Source: Pseudoruegeria sp039972875
GTDB taxonomy: Bacteria > Pseudomonadota > Alphaproteobacteria > Rhodobacterales > Rhodobacteraceae
Direction of reading: 5' to 3'
DNA: 64,000 bases
Assembly (NCBI GenBank): GCA_039972875.1
Contig: JBDWMA010000006.1
Span: 150,918 to 214,917 of the forward strand
Part shown: positions 38,448-46,266 of the stretch, in pieces
Numbering within the stretch: position 1 is the first letter of the stretch
Layout: each line of letters begins with the position of its first letter
Notes under the pieces: generated by a model
The model's database searches: none
The model's input: only the letters and a program-made list of their open reading frames with translations
Told to the model about the DNA's origin: nothing
Position numbers and translations under genes: made by a program

Positions 38448-38982
38448 TGCCTGCATTCTAATTTGTTTGATGTCCACTGCGGCCGCAGCCCAAGAGGCTC
38501 TGACCCGGATTGACCAGAAAATAGAACTCCGCGCCCATGAGCGATTGCAGGCCCTGCGCAGGCAGGAGGACGCCATTCTGTCAGAGTTCACAACAGATGG
38601 GTGCAGCGGATGGCAATCTCAGATCTGGAGCTTTGTCGCCGAAAAAATTCCCAGCTTCGCCGAGGCACATCAAAACCTGCCCCCGTGGGAAAACTGTTGT
38701 GTGATCCATGATCAGGCCTATCACACAGGGGGGGATGATCCCGACGCGACGGCCAGCTTTTACGCGCGCCTCACAGCGGATGAAACACTGAAAGCCTGCG
38801 TTATTGATACCGCCACTCAACGCTCGGCTGAATTGTCTGATATCTATGGCATGACCGAAGCACAGGTCGCCACTGCCTATCAAACGATTGGCGATGCTAT
38901 GTATGCAGCCGTGCGCGTGGGCGGCGCCCCGTGCAGTGGTTTGTCGTGGCGATGGGGATATGGCTACCCCGATTGTAAGTGA
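38434..38982 (+). CDS. Secreted phospholipase-A2-like protein
   Basis: A 182-residue protein with a clear signal peptide (about residues 1-20, ending AAAAQ). The mature part contains TTDGCSG and, about 40 residues later, ENCCVIHDQAYHTGGDD; a CCxxHD helix following a DGCS loop is the calcium-binding and His-Asp catalytic layout of PLA2-type enzymes. Seven Cys in the mature part could form disulfides outside the cytoplasm. It overlaps the GDPD gene by 14 bp, so the two are coupled: one would remove acyl chains and the other split the resulting diester. Activity is inferred from the motif only. Confidence 0.68.
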   Translation: MSLRSACILICLMSTAAAAQEALTRIDQKIELRAHERLQALRRQEDAILSEFTTDGCSGWQSQIWSFVAEKIPSFAEAHQNLPPWENCCVIHDQAYHTGGDDPDATASFYARLTADETLKACVIDTATQRSAELSDIYGMTEAQVATAYQTIGDAMYAAVRVGGAPCSGLSWRWGYGYPDCK

Positions 38983-38985
38983 GCG

Positions 38986-39636
38986 TTAAGGAAACGCATA
39001 ATTAAGGCGCGCAAAATCATCGGCGTATTTTGTCTGAACCCAGCTTAATTCGGCTTGGTTCAACTCAAAACGCTCCGCTTTAGAGGCGTTGGTTATTGTC
39101 CCTTCAATGGGTTTTAGATCATACGCTTGCATCAGACCGGCCTCCCAATCCCCTTCGAACTGAAAGAGGTCAGTGTTTGGCGCAATAAATTCAGTCTGCG
39201 AGATGAAATGCCCATCAAATACCTTGGGCTTCTCTGATAATTTTTTCTGAAGCTTTTTAAGAACCATAGATCGGAACTCTGCAAGGGTTTCCTCTCGATT
39301 TCGTACAAGCCCATAGCGATATCGGACAGCAGAAATATAGCGTTTCACTGGGTTTCGTGTGATCGCAAAACTGCTTTCAAACGGCCCCCAGTCTTTCCAA
39401 CCTTGATATGTTGCATGCTGCAAAGACGTCGCAACCTGCGACGTGTCCCCCTCGATGGCCACTTCAGTCACACCAAATCGGTCTTTTAGGTCTTTAGAAG
39501 TCCCGCGCTTGGGGGAAAAACTATAATTCTTAAGCTCCCACCCGTTGGCCACAAACATAAGGTACACATGACTGCCCGCCGTTTTGGGAATGTGGCAAAA
39601 GTAAATTCTCCGGTCATCCTTCTGAAAGATAGGCAT
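38986..39636 (-). CDS. Sulfotransferase family 2 protein
   Basis: Predicted to move a sulfate from PAPS to a carbohydrate or other hydroxyl. The 216-residue protein has the 5'-phosphosulfate loop HIPKTAGS near the N-terminus and the 3'-phosphate-binding ITRNPVKRYIS in the middle, the two hallmarks of Sulfotransfer_2 proteins. It is the second gene of a minus-strand pair, starting 2 bp after the stop of a glycosyltransferase-like gene, with GAGGAA as ribosome site inside that gene's end. It probably decorates a surface or exported glycan. Confidence 0.83.
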   Translation of the reverse strand: MPIFQKDDRRIYFCHIPKTAGSHVYLMFVANGWELKNYSFSPKRGTSKDLKDRFGVTEVAIEGDTSQVATSLQHATYQGWKDWGPFESSFAITRNPVKRYISAVRYRYGLVRNREETLAEFRSMVLKKLQKKLSEKPKVFDGHFISQTEFIAPNTDLFQFEGDWEAGLMQAYDLKPIEGTITNASKAERFELNQAELSWVQTKYADDFARLNYAFP

Positions 39637-39638
39637 GT

Positions 39639-40565
39639 CTATTCCTCAATCGGTTTTGGTGCGTCCAAATCATATTTAAAAAATCCCGAAAACCTGGAAC
39701 AAAGGCGACGATATCTCTTTTCACCAACAGCCTTGCGGCAAGATGCAAAACAGGCCTGTGCTTGCGGCCAATTCGCTAGATATTTCGGCTTATGATAATG
39801 CATAATTTTGGGAGAAATTGCAGGATCATAATCAGCGTTTTGGATGTTAAAATTATAATCCCGCGAAAAGATCTCAAAATCACAATTTGATCTAACAGTC
39901 GCAATCGGGAGCGCAATTTGATCAAGGTTCCAGCGCAACCCATCTAATCCGCTCTCGAAATCCAGTTTGCGCGCCGTTTCAAACCAGATTTGACTGAACG
40001 TCTTACCATCCGCCCCACGCTTTTCTGGGAATCCCACCAAACCGGCATTAAAATAGGGTGGCGACCACAGTCTTTGGCCGCGGTGAAATTGAACACGCAG
40101 CTCAGGCACCTCTAGGTCAAAGAGTTTATACGCGCGTTCCCACCGTTTTTTACCCCCCCAGGTTTTATAGTCTGAGACCATAGCCCCCACATAGTTTGGC
40201 GAAATCATATGTCCCAGATCCAGCGCACCTGTGCAAATCATATCGGTGTCAAAAAAATAGCTAAGGTCGCAGTCCCGCTCATCCAACGCGGCAAGAATTT
40301 TATTTCCATGGGGATATGGTGACGCCCAGATCTCCCCGTCAACATCAGGTTCGGGCAAAGGGCGAATTTGCACGCCCCAGCCTTTTAAGACTTTGGTCGT
40401 CAAAGGGGTGATCTGAGGGATTTTTTCTTTGGGCGTATATGCAATAATCTTAAAGGCGTCCCCATTATGATGTATCAGAGATGCAGCCAGTAGGATCGCC
40501 ATGGGTTCATACTGGCGGCCGTCCATCATGAAAAACACGGATGTTTTGGGGGATGTCCCTGTCAC
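39639..40565 (-). CDS. GT-A-fold glycosyltransferase-like protein
   Basis: About 308 residues. The opening SVFFMMDGRQYEPMAILLAASL resembles the start of nucleotide-sugar transferases of the GT8 type, DTDMI (a DxD metal-binding site) lies near residue 115, and a late HYHKPKYL supplies a His as in GT8 enzymes. The frame is open to 40586, but the GTG at 40565 is preferred since AGGAG lies seven bases before it. Donor and acceptor are unknown. It is translationally linked to the sulfotransferase downstream. Confidence 0.72.
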   Translation of the reverse strand: MTGTSPKTSVFFMMDGRQYEPMAILLAASLIHHNGDAFKIIAYTPKEKIPQITPLTTKVLKGWGVQIRPLPEPDVDGEIWASPYPHGNKILAALDERDCDLSYFFDTDMICTGALDLGHMISPNYVGAMVSDYKTWGGKKRWERAYKLFDLEVPELRVQFHRGQRLWSPPYFNAGLVGFPEKRGADGKTFSQIWFETARKLDFESGLDGLRWNLDQIALPIATVRSNCDFEIFSRDYNFNIQNADYDPAISPKIMHYHKPKYLANWPQAQACFASCRKAVGEKRYRRLCSRFSGFFKYDLDAPKPIEE

Positions 40566-40770
40566 GCTGCTGCTCCTGTTACGCACTTCTGCATCAGTAG
40601 CGCGGCTGCAAACGCCTTGTAAACGGTGGTGGAAAAAGCACAGCTTTTAGCATGGAACTGTTACATGGCCGACGCGTTACGCAGCCTATTCGCTGTTTTT
40701 CCAATCTTACGTTGATTTGTGATTTAGACGCCGGTATCGCTAGAAAAAATGCATTTTTTATTGAGGTAGT

Positions 40771-41580
40771 ATGATGGTTGATCGCCGCGAAGTGGCTTCT
40801 CTTTGGATTGGGGAAAAGCTGCATTATCTGAACCAACTGTGCCTGAAATCCCATGTTGTACAGGGCCACCCCACCACCTTGTATTGCACACATGATGTAC
40901 AGAACGCCCCGGAGGGTGTGGTTATCAAACCTGCAACAGACATTATGGAAATCGATATGGAGCTTGTGCAAAGCACCTCTGCGTCTTTCCTGTCCAATGT
41001 GTTTCGCTACAAAATGATTCAAAAAACCGGTGCAATCTGGATTGATTGCGATGCCTTTTGCCACAAACCCTTCCCGGACGATCAGGAATGGATTTTTGGC
41101 GGCCATGGTCTATCCGGCAATTTGAACTGTGGGGTTGTCGCAATTCCACAAAAATGCGACCTGATGGACTTGCTTTTGGATTATTACGACAATCTTCCTG
41201 CCTATCCCCATTGGTGGAGCAAACATCTGCGCAAAAAATATGATCGTCAGCCTGAATCAATGACCCATGGCGCTCGCATCTATAAGACTGAACGTACAGC
41301 TTTTGGGCCTCAGGCCTTTACCTATTTCGCGAAAGAGACTGGTGATTTTGAACATGCCATGAGCACCGATGTTCTGTATCCGGTACCCTTTCAGCTGAAC
41401 GATATTTTCTACGACCCCTATGGTCGCGTCGAAGGGCATTTCACCGAAAACACGATGTCTGTGCATCTATATACCAATGGCACCAAACCTTGGTGGGAGA
41501 AACACGTTCCTCTGCCCGGCAGCTACGCCGCTCGTATGTGTGAACAGGTCGGAATCGATCCCAGTAAGGCCCTGCGCTGA
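40771..41580 (+). CDS. Glycosyltransferase with DxD sugar-binding region (Gb3-synthase/capsular type)
   Basis: A 269-residue protein. The central block FRYKMIQKTGAIWIDCDAFC matches the DXD-containing sugar-binding region of Gb3-synthase-like and toxin-like glycosyltransferases, where the Asp residues hold the metal and sugar nucleotide. Tandem ATGs at 40771 and 40774 follow GAGG; the second has the better spacing. The gene is divergent from the minus-strand glycosyltransferase/sulfotransferase pair and overlaps the next glycosyltransferase gene by four bases if that one starts at CTG. Substrates unknown. Confidence 0.78.
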   Translation: MMVDRREVASLWIGEKLHYLNQLCLKSHVVQGHPTTLYCTHDVQNAPEGVVIKPATDIMEIDMELVQSTSASFLSNVFRYKMIQKTGAIWIDCDAFCHKPFPDDQEWIFGGHGLSGNLNCGVVAIPQKCDLMDLLLDYYDNLPAYPHWWSKHLRKKYDRQPESMTHGARIYKTERTAFGPQAFTYFAKETGDFEHAMSTDVLYPVPFQLNDIFYDPYGRVEGHFTENTMSVHLYTNGTKPWWEKHVPLPGSYAARMCEQVGIDPSKALR

Positions 41581-43415
41581 TCACAGATTGGGGGAACAGT
41601 CCGATCGATCTAAAAAAGCATAAAAGCCCTCACGGAACCGTCTTGGCGGTTTCGATGATGAAGGACGAAGCCCCGTTTTTGCTTGAATGGTTTGCCCATC
41701 ACATGGCTGTTGGGTTTACCGATATCCTTGTCTATACCAATGACTGTTCTGACGGCACCGACACAATGTTGATGCGGCTAGAGGAGCTTGGCCTAGGCTA
41801 TCATCGTCGTAACGACATCCCCGAGGGAATCAAACCACAGCCGTCGGCGTTGAAATACGCACAGGCTGAACCTGTTGTTCGCGATGCTGATTGGGTGCTG
41901 GTCTTTGATGCGGATGAATTTCTCTGTATTAAATACGGCGACGGCACACTCGATGACATGATCGCTGCCGCAGGGGATGCCAATGGCATTGTCATCACAT
42001 GGCGCACCTTTGGATCAGGCCATGTCACCGACTGGAGCCGCGATCCCGTTACCGAGCAATACCTTTATGCAGCGCCGGCGAACTGGAACAAAGGCTGGGG
42101 CGTAAAGACCCTGTTTAAATTTGATCATGAATACTGGAAACTTGGCATTCACCGTCCCAAGATGAAATCCAAACATCTTGAAACCGGATACCCTGACACA
42201 GTTAAATGGCTGAATGGCTCCGGCCAACCCATGGAGGACTATTTCAAGTTCCGGGGGTGGCGCTCTATCCGGCGTACTGTGGGCTACAACTGGGCTCAGA
42301 TGAACCACTACGCCGTAAAATCTGTCGACTCTTATGCTGTGCGAAAACTGCGTGGGAACGTCAACAACAAGAAAGACAAATACAACAGCGACTATTGGGC
42401 GTTGCAGAACCGTAATGAGGTCAAAGAGACTGCAGTGCTCCGCTACAACGACAAACGTGCCGCCATCATGGAGGAGCTGCTGAAAGATCCGGTTCTGAAT
42501 GAATTGCATTTTGCTGCTTTGGATCGCGTAGAGGCCAAACTTGATGAATATCGGGAAACCGACGCCTATCGTGAGATGAAAGAGGGTCTCATTGAGGCCT
42601 CAAAAATCCCAATTACACAGGTGTCCGCCAAACCGCCCAAAGCCCGAGACCCCGCCAAAATTGCTGCCTTGATGAGCCACGTTGAAGCCAAGTCCAATCA
42701 GGACGACAAGGAAAAGAGGAACAAACAAAAATCCGAAGGCACGATGTCTCGTGGGCCGATTGAACCGGATTACGTGGCATACCCCATAGACCGTACATTG
42801 GATGTGGCGTTTGAAACAGTAAAGAACCACGAAATTCTGTTGCCCGCTGACCCACGTATTCTGAACCCAGACGCGGCAGAGGCGGCCAGCGAAGGAAAAT
42901 TTGACCGAAAATCCGCGCGTTTCACCTCGCGCATGGTGAATAGCGATGACCGGATTTTGAACATTGGCTCTGGGATTGGGTTCATTCCGATCCTGCTCTG
43001 CAGCATTCATCCCAATGCAATCGTTATGGGCCAAGAAGACCGAGACGATTTGACAAAGATTGCACGAGAAATCGCGGCGCTGAACGGCCAAGATCAAAAT
43101 GGGAATTTGCGTTTAACCGATGGCCCGCTTTTTTTCCCAACTGACGGAAGCGCCAAGGCGTCTGGTTTACGTGCGATTCTGCAAGACTTTCGCCCACATG
43201 TTATGCGGATCAACGATGATCGTATCACCGGCGCAGTGTTAAAAGACCTGGACCTCTCAGGTCTTCGTCGCGTCATCTTTAGCGAAGCTGTTGTTGCGCG
43301 GTATGCGGTTCAACTCCCGTCTGTCAAAGAGGCCATTGAACATTCAGGGTTTGCATTAAATGACCGTTTCGAGCCAACGGGCGCCTTAGTCTATGACCGA
43401 TTTGAAAAGAACTGA
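41577..43415 (+). CDS. Glycosyltransferase family 2 protein with C-terminal methyltransferase-like domain; probable CTG start
   Basis: The N-terminal half is a GT2-like (Glyco_tranf_2_4) domain beginning VLAVSMMKDEAPFLLEW with DADE at about residues 111-114 as metal site. After a charged Lys-rich linker (about 360-385), the C-terminal 200 residues resemble a Rossmann methyltransferase of the FkbM type, with ILNIGSGIGFIPI near residue 460. The coding frame extends upstream of the first conventional start (TTG, 41643) and reads ITDWGNSPIDLKKHKSPHGT, but the stop at 41565 leaves only CTG at 41577 as a start; AAGG lies seven bases before it and it overlaps the upstream stop as CTGA. Total about 612 residues. 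Confidence 0.78.
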   Translation: MITDWGNSPIDLKKHKSPHGTVLAVSMMKDEAPFLLEWFAHHMAVGFTDILVYTNDCSDGTDTMLMRLEELGLGYHRRNDIPEGIKPQPSALKYAQAEPVVRDADWVLVFDADEFLCIKYGDGTLDDMIAAAGDANGIVITWRTFGSGHVTDWSRDPVTEQYLYAAPANWNKGWGVKTLFKFDHEYWKLGIHRPKMKSKHLETGYPDTVKWLNGSGQPMEDYFKFRGWRSIRRTVGYNWAQMNHYAVKSVDSYAVRKLRGNVNNKKDKYNSDYWALQNRNEVKETAVLRYNDKRAAIMEELLKDPVLNELHFAALDRVEAKLDEYRETDAYREMKEGLIEASKIPITQVSAKPPKARDPAKIAALMSHVEAKSNQDDKEKRNKQKSEGTMSRGPIEPDYVAYPIDRTLDVAFETVKNHEILLPADPRILNPDAAEAASEGKFDRKSARFTSRMVNSDDRILNIGSGIGFIPILLCSIHPNAIVMGQEDRDDLTKIAREIAALNGQDQNGNLRLTDGPLFFPTDGSAKASGLRAILQDFRPHVMRINDDRITGAVLKDLDLSGLRRVIFSEAVVARYAVQLPSVKEAIEHSGFALNDRFEPTGALVYDRFEKN

Positions 43416-43489
43416 ACCTCTAAACCTTTCGCGTTAAACAAAGAATCGCGTTAGGATTACAAAGATGCGAAGTGATTAAGGATCCCAAA

Positions 43490-43747
43490 ATGGCGACCAA
43501 AGCCGAATTGGAAGCGGAACTAAAGGCCTTAAAAGAGGAGTTGGCGCTGGCGCGACAATCCAAAGACTCAACAACAGCAACGCCCGAAGACAGCCCTCCA
43601 GACGGGGTGGCTGAAACCCTTGTTGCCGATGCGGAATCTCTTATGGCTGAGTTCACCCGTGAAATCGAAGACATTGGCGCGAACAAACCGGTGCTAATGG
43701 TGTTGGGGGCATTTTGCCTTGGTATGCTTATGGGACGAGGGCGTTGA
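43490..43747 (+). CDS. Small membrane-anchored protein (ElaB/YqjD-like)
   Basis: An 85-residue protein: a charged coiled-coil-like N-terminus rich in Lys, Glu and Ala, then one C-terminal hydrophobic segment (VLMVLGAFCLGMLMG) ending in RGR. That layout is the ElaB/YqjD/DUF883 type, inner-membrane proteins linked in E. coli with ribosome binding. The ATG at 43490 follows AAGGA. It is one base before the next gene, which encodes a YqjE/holin-like partner, as in the E. coli yqjD-yqjE order. Function not established. Confidence 0.65.
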   Translation: MATKAELEAELKALKEELALARQSKDSTTATPEDSPPDGVAETLVADAESLMAEFTREIEDIGANKPVLMVLGAFCLGMLMGRGR

Positions 43748-43748
43748 A

Positions 43749-44216
43749 ATGAAACGTATCATCCGCAGCGCCTCTATCATTTTGCGTGCAGAACGTTTGA
43801 TTGCGCAACGCCGTATGGCCATCGCCCGAAAACAGCTGACATTGGTCGCTTTTGCGGGTCTTGTTGCAATAGTTGGTGTGGTTATGTTGAACGTCTCGGC
43901 CTATCAAGCTTTGCTTGCCTCGCTTGGCGCCCCCCTAGCAGCTTTGCTGATCGCACTGGCGAATTTCGTTCTGGCTGGCGGTATGGTGCTCTGGGCGGGC
44001 AAAGCCAATTCAGATTCTGAAATCGCATCCGTGGCTGAGGTTCGGGACTTGGCAATCGCCGACCTTGAGGCCGAGCTGGAGGACATGAAAGATGAAGTTA
44101 CAGCTATCGTTGAGGACATTCGCGGCATTCGACGAGATCCGTTTGGGGTAATGACATCAAACCTGTTGCTGCCTTTGCTAACAACGGTATTGAAATCACT
44201 CCGAGATAAAGAATAG
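43749..44216 (+). CDS. Phage-holin-superfamily (YqjE-like) membrane protein
   Basis: A 155-residue protein with two hydrophobic hairpin segments (about residues 30-52 and 60-82) and a Glu/Asp-rich C-terminal helix. This matches the putative holin superfamily (YqjE-like), which is cellular and not from a prophage. Start at 43749 follows GAGGG; a longer frame from 43719 is less likely. It pairs with the preceding YqjD-like gene. A stem-loop begins at its stop codon. Confidence 0.65.
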   Translation: MKRIIRSASIILRAERLIAQRRMAIARKQLTLVAFAGLVAIVGVVMLNVSAYQALLASLGAPLAALLIALANFVLAGGMVLWAGKANSDSEIASVAEVRDLAIADLEAELEDMKDEVTAIVEDIRGIRRDPFGVMTSNLLLPLLTTVLKSLRDKE

Positions 44217-44238
44217 GGACGATCATCAACCGTCCCTA
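44214..44238 (+). terminator. Stem-loop at the end of the YqjE-like gene
   Basis: TAGGGACG pairs with CGTCCCTA across a 9-base loop, starting at the stop codon. There is no adjacent T run; a weak AAAAATTTTTG stretch follows after ten bases. Confidence 0.45.
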
Positions 44239-44268
44239 GTGTTGCTACAAAAATTTTTGCTTTATTAA

Positions 44269-44733
44269 TCAATGAAGCGTTGCAGAACGCGGTATCAAAT
44301 TAGGCGTATGTTGCGGCTGCGCCTGTGCTAATATTTGAAAATACATCCCAATTTCTTCGGCGCGCAAACATAGACGATCAACAACGAGGTGACGCACCAC
44401 CAATGCGGCAAATAGCTTCGCGTCATTGCGCTGCCCTTCTGCGGCGGCTGCGATCAAATGAGTTATCACACTTTCATCTGCTCCTAAGCATCGACACCCC
44501 ACTCCATGACGTATGATCGGCCGGTGTGCGAATTGCGCCAACAGACGTATAAATTCTTCTAACGAATGAAACGCAGCTTCGCCCTGCGTGGATCCAAGTG
44601 CCTGGCTAAAATCTTCTGCAATCTGACCACGGGCCTCAATGCCCTCAGCCCATAATCTCAGACATTTGACTTGATAAGATTCCGTCAAAGGCAGATGTTC
44701 TAACAGCCCAACAGCTGCACCACCGCGTTGCAT
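44269..44733 (-). CDS. Conserved uncharacterised protein downstream of HemP
   Basis: About 154 residues, no signal peptide or membrane segment, mostly helical by composition. A central HGVGCRCLGADE motif with two Cys stands out, flanked by the TESYQVKCLRLWAEG region. I recognise the protein type from other Rhodobacterales next to hemP but know no function. Start 44733 is chosen because AGGA lies eight bases before; an ATG at 44748 overlaps the hemP stop (ATGA) and is equally in frame. Tight coupling with hemP suggests a role in haem or iron handling, an inference. Confidence 0.6.
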   Translation of the reverse strand: MQRGGAAVGLLEHLPLTESYQVKCLRLWAEGIEARGQIAEDFSQALGSTQGEAAFHSLEEFIRLLAQFAHRPIIRHGVGCRCLGADESVITHLIAAAAEGQRNDAKLFAALVVRHLVVDRLCLRAEEIGMYFQILAQAQPQHTPNLIPRSATLH

Positions 44734-44744
44734 ATCGTTCGTCC

Positions 44745-44927
44745 TCATTTGGTCAGGATCAACTTTCCATGGCGCGTAATCCGCAACGTATAGATCTGAT
44801 CATTCAGCTGAATATGCGCGAGATTGCCGTCACCAACCAACTTTGCAACGTCGTGGCGCGGGATTGCAGTGGGAGTCATCTGCTGTTGGGGATCAGGTGT
44901 AAAGCTATTGGGGTGATCGATTTTCAT
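44745..44927 (-). CDS. hemP: Hemin uptake protein HemP
   Basis: A 60-residue protein whose C-terminus, IYTLRITRHGKLILTK, is the HemP signature (YxLRxTxxGKLILTK). HemP/HmuP proteins take part in iron-responsive haem uptake, acting in some species as activators of haem receptor genes. The ATG at 44927 has GGAG eight bases upstream; longer forms from 44957 or 45005 are open but unusual in length. It overlaps the next gene by a few bases. No haem receptor or transporter lies nearby. Confidence 0.82.
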   Translation of the reverse strand: MKIDHPNSFTPDPQQQMTPTAIPRHDVAKLVGDGNLAHIQLNDQIYTLRITRHGKLILTK

Positions 44928-45233
44928 TTGACCGTCTCCTATGTCAATGTCGTCCATGGGTCCCCTGCCCACCGCTAAATGCGCGTTGTTTTCAATGAAT
45001 AACAAAGCTACCCGACCGCGTGGAAACGGGTGCTAATGAAGCGAGGTATTGATTGTTTTGGCTGGCCCATGGGGATGTAGGTTGGCTCTGATCCAATTCC
45101 TACTAAAATAGTCAGAATTGTCAATCATCAATTATCAACGGCACCCTACATTTCTATTTCGTAGGCAACATTTTGATTTTGCGAAACGGGATCACACTCC
45201 AAACTGGCGCAAATCTTAATATGGATCAGAATC
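44928..45233. other. Intergenic region upstream of hemP
   Basis: About 300 bp with no convincing gene. On the minus strand TTGACA at 45122-45117 could be a -35 box for hemP, with an AT-rich stretch following it. Dyads resembling iron regulator sites (Fur, Irr, RirA) were looked for; only loose matches such as CTGACTATTTTAG were seen, so no site is claimed. Confidence 0.4.
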
Positions 45234-45234
45234 A

Positions 45235-45260
45235 AAAAGAGCGACCTAAGCCGCTCTTTT
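45235..45260 (-). terminator. Terminator of the RpiR-TAXI operon
   Basis: AAAAGAGCG pairs with CGCTCTTTT with extra GG/CC pairing inside, 16 bp past the TAXI protein stop; on the minus strand the stem runs into T residues. Symmetry makes it usable from either side. Confidence 0.85.
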
Positions 45261-45275
45261 CTGTTGGACCGGAGT

Positions 45276-46244
45276 CTAATCAATCCAGCCCTGTTCTTTG
45301 TAATATTTTGCAGCACCAGGATGCAGTGGCGCGGACAGGCCATCCGACACCATTTCTTCTGGCTCTAAGTGTGCAAACGCTGGGTGCAACTTTCTAAAAT
45401 CGTCAAAATTATCAAACACGGCCGACACAACCTCATAGACCGCTTCTTCTGATACCGCCGAAGACGTCACAAAAGTGGCCCCTACCCCAAAGGTCTTGGT
45501 GTCATCTGGATTACCGCGATACACGCCACCAACGATGGTCGCGTTGCGATAATAAGAATGCACATCAACCAGTTCCTTGATCTCTGGGCCTGTGACGCTC
45601 ACCAGAACGGAATCACAGGCTGTTGTGGCTTCCTGGATAGAGCCCGAAGGGTGCCCAACGGTATAAACCATCGCATCAATCTGATTATCGCATAAAGCCG
45701 CAGATTGTTCTGTGCCTTTCAATTCTGTCGCCAATTCAAAAGTGGATTTGTCCCAGCCCATAGCGCCCATCACAACTTCCATTGTGCCACGCTGACCAGA
45801 TCCTGGATTACCGATATTAACGCGCTTTCCTGCCAAGTCTTTAAAATCACGAATGCCAGAGTCAGCCCGAGCAACGACAGTAAACGGTTCTGGATGCACC
45901 GAGAACACGGCACGCAGATCAGAAAACGGGCCTTTTTCAGAGAATTTGGATGTACCGTTATAGGCGTGGTACTGCCAATCGGACTGTGCCACACCAAATT
46001 CCAGCTCACCTTCTCGAATGGTGTTGATGTTGTAAACAGAACCCCCTGTGGATTCCACCGAGCACCGAATGCCGTGTTCTTTGCGGCCCTTATTCACCAG
46101 ACGACAAATCGCACCGCCTGTAGGATAATAAACGCCGGTCACCCCTCCAGTGCCGATGGTTATGAACTCTTCGGCATAGACAGCCGGTGCAGCCAATACG
46201 CCCACCGCTGCAGCAGCTACGGTCAATTTAAATTTCGCAAACAC
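45276..46244 (-). CDS. TAXI-family TRAP transporter substrate-binding protein (copy 1)
   Basis: Periplasmic binding protein of a tripartite ATP-independent periplasmic transporter. The 322 residues begin with a signal peptide (to about residue 24, VYA-EE), then FITIGTGGVTGVYYPTGGAI, the TAXI family hallmark. The GTG start at 46244 is right: GGGAG is seven bases upstream and an ATG just before it is out of frame. It is about three-quarters identical, without gaps, to the protein at 61408-62376, but has no permease gene beside it. It lies 22 bp after an RpiR-type regulator in the same operon. Confidence 0.92.
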   Translation of the reverse strand: MFAKFKLTVAAAAVGVLAAPAVYAEEFITIGTGGVTGVYYPTGGAICRLVNKGRKEHGIRCSVESTGGSVYNINTIREGELEFGVAQSDWQYHAYNGTSKFSEKGPFSDLRAVFSVHPEPFTVVARADSGIRDFKDLAGKRVNIGNPGSGQRGTMEVVMGAMGWDKSTFELATELKGTEQSAALCDNQIDAMVYTVGHPSGSIQEATTACDSVLVSVTGPEIKELVDVHSYYRNATIVGGVYRGNPDDTKTFGVGATFVTSSAVSEEAVYEVVSAVFDNFDDFRKLHPAFAHLEPEEMVSDGLSAPLHPGAAKYYKEQGWID

Positions 46245-46266
46245 CCATTTTCTCCCTGTTAGTTTC

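Noticed and set aside
43749..44216. Prophage lysis gene
   Set aside because: The holin-like fold occurs in cellular YqjE proteins and there is no other phage gene; the YqjD-like neighbour explains it better.
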